Assembly (NCBI GenBank): GCA_018697195.1
Contig: CM031879.1
Span: 36,815,408 to 36,879,407 of the forward strand
Source of the DNA: Certhia americana
Lineage: Eukaryota > Chordata > Aves > Passeriformes > Certhiidae
Reading direction: 5' to 3'
Length of the DNA: 64,000 nt
Positions 62,710 through 64,000 of the stretch are shown here, one piece after another (positions within the stretch are counted from its first letter, which is position 1; each line of letters starts with the position of its first letter). Under the pieces are notes generated by a model. That model was not told where the DNA came from. It saw only the letters and a list, made by a program, of their open reading frames with translations, and searched no databases. Both the position numbers and the translations under genes were made by a program.

Positions 62710-63747
62710 GACACAACTGCATAGCAGAAAAAGGCAAAATCCACAGATCATTAGGTCTAACATGGATCAAGACCATGGCCAACAGCTACAATGGACTCTT
62801 CTCATTATTTTCCATGCATGGGTAAAATTTCCAACAGAAGAGAAAGATATTCTCTTTAAGAATTATTACAATTTTTCTTAACCTCCATGTATAGAGAATA
62901 AGAATTTCATATTACTGTGTGACTAAGAGAAAGGAGATTAGGAAATAGCAGAAAATTCTTTTTGTTCATGCTGCTCTGCTTGTTGTGCCAAACAGATCCT
63001 TGACTGCCCACCTGAGACACCAAAACACTTTAGTAAATGTAACAACCCAAGCCTTTGTATGGCAGATAACTGGAAGTAGGAGCAGGATCGCAGAGTACCA
63101 GAACAACTGAGATGACAACAGTCTTTGGACTTAGGTACTCTGCCACTGAGAATGTTCATGAACTAAGGAGCATTTTAAACATTCTGAAAATACTATCATA
63201 TTCTGCTCCACTTTAGCATTTTAAATGGTTATGAAAACACTCATTTTGCTGTAACCAGGCTACTGTGGAAGCACAGAAAAAATTTGCTAACTTTTTTTTT
63301 TGTTTTTGTTATTACTAAGGACAAGGGCTATTTTGAGTATTTTGATGAAGTTCAATTTCAGCATTCTTAAATACTTAAGTCTCAAAGATGCATTAAACTA
63401 TTTTGTAGAACATATTAATTTAACATTTTATGATCATAGCTGTACAATCATTAGTTCTGAATAATGACATGCCAAGAAAATTACATCAGTATAAAATCCA
63501 GCCCATATATTAAGCAGATTCCTTTACAAAAACAGTTCCATCATTTTTTTAATTTTTTTTCCCCCCAACAGCAACCAGGCTGTTGCCTTTCTCTATGCAG
63601 TGAGATATGCACAGAGATATGTGCATTTGCAGTATACCTTACATATCTCAGGAGATACACATCCATGGGCTTTATCATTCTGGAAAGCACTGCTGGCTTT
63701 AGACCTAAGCAGCCTTCTTAGGGACTTAAGGCTGTTGCTGTTAAGGG

Positions 63748-63805
63748 CCTGAAAAATGTGTGCAGCATCTGTCATGCCTGAAAAATGTGTGCAGCATCTG
63801 TCATG
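63748..63805 (+). repeat. Exact 29-bp tandem duplication
   Basis: Two identical 29-base copies, at 63748-63776 and 63777-63805, each run CCTGAAAAATGTG to ATCTGTCATG. A further CCT follows the second copy. It lies in the last intron, 0.2 kb from the window edge. Confidence 0.95.
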
Positions 63806-64000
63806 CCTAATATGCAGGAGCAGTAGATTGCAACAAAGAGGTTACAGTCTCAACAGTAAGTTCCTTCCCTGGTGAAAGGTAAAGTGGGGTTTTTAGATGC
63901 TGGAAGGGGACATGGACTATCCTCCTCAAGTGAGAAAGAAGGAGCAAGCATAGAGTAACTCACATATAAATGAAAACAGTACATCCCTAATGGGTATTTA

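Larger units (their letters stand above)
42167..64000 (+). other. SYT1: SYT1 intron after first C2B exon (5' part, runs off window)
   Basis: The intron starts GTATGTGTGTG and is at least 21.8 kb long. I searched by eye for the next exon, which should open with the rest of an Asp codon and encode PYVKIHLMQNGKR, and did not find it. The intron holds a TAATG-rich block (43480-43620), an AT-rich block with repeated ATGCAT motifs (about 45420-45540), a 31-bp near-tandem repeat (50574-50634), T17, G18 and A28 tracts, a GC-richer block open on both strands (58560-59045) and a 29-bp tandem duplication near the end. No gene was found on either strand. Confidence 0.88.

Noticed and set aside
42167..64000. 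Search for the next C2B exon (PYVKIHL...)
   Set aside because: No matching sequence was seen by eye. A translated search would settle it, but the exon appears to be downstream.

Overview
This window is vertebrate nuclear DNA, most likely from a bird. It is AT-rich, intron-dominated and poor in recognisable repeats, and it shows no sign of Alu, B1/B2 or L1 elements. It lies inside one gene on the + strand, synaptotagmin-1 (SYT1). Five internal coding exons were read directly, each bounded by AG/GT splice sites. Joined in phase they give 253 complete codons with no stop, plus one partial codon at each end. This corresponds to about residues 57-309 of the 422-residue human protein. The sauropsid/avian assignment rests on C2A residues (Tyr and Ala where mammalian copies, as I recall them, have Phe and Pro) and on the sparse repeat content; it is an inference.

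Layout: 1-4046 is the 3' part of an intron. Exon A (4047-4231) encodes the vesicle membrane anchor, the palmitoylated cysteine cluster and the polybasic juxtamembrane stretch. A 12.4-kb intron follows. Exon B (16636-16758) encodes the acidic linker and the first C2A strand. A 3.1-kb intron follows. Exon C (19816-19983) encodes the first half of C2A, with calcium loop 1 and the polybasic strand. A 3.3-kb intron follows. Exon D (23239-23406) encodes the second half of C2A with calcium loop 3. An 18.6-kb intron follows. Exon E (42049-42166) encodes the start of C2B up to its first calcium loop. The remaining 21.8 kb is intron that runs off the window. The N-terminal exon (lumenal domain and start codon) must lie upstream. 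The exons for the rest of C2B must lie downstream. No other gene, tRNA, rRNA, CRISPR array or intact transposon could be supported on either strand.

The gene product is the fast calcium sensor of synaptic and secretory vesicles. The TM exon anchors it, the linker exon spaces the C2 domains from the membrane, and the paired C2 domains bind calcium, acidic phospholipid and SNAREs.

No undescribed biological system was found. The second-look items are mostly small: a poly(T) tract flanked by a 9-bp direct repeat that looks like a minimal retroposon insertion, a 15-bp perfect hairpin, a nested palindrome in a GC-rich island, a dense cluster of homeodomain-type TAATG motifs in the last intron, three short tandem duplications, several long homopolymers, and splice-site features (a (TG)8 tract at one acceptor, a possible tandem acceptor and two weak donors).
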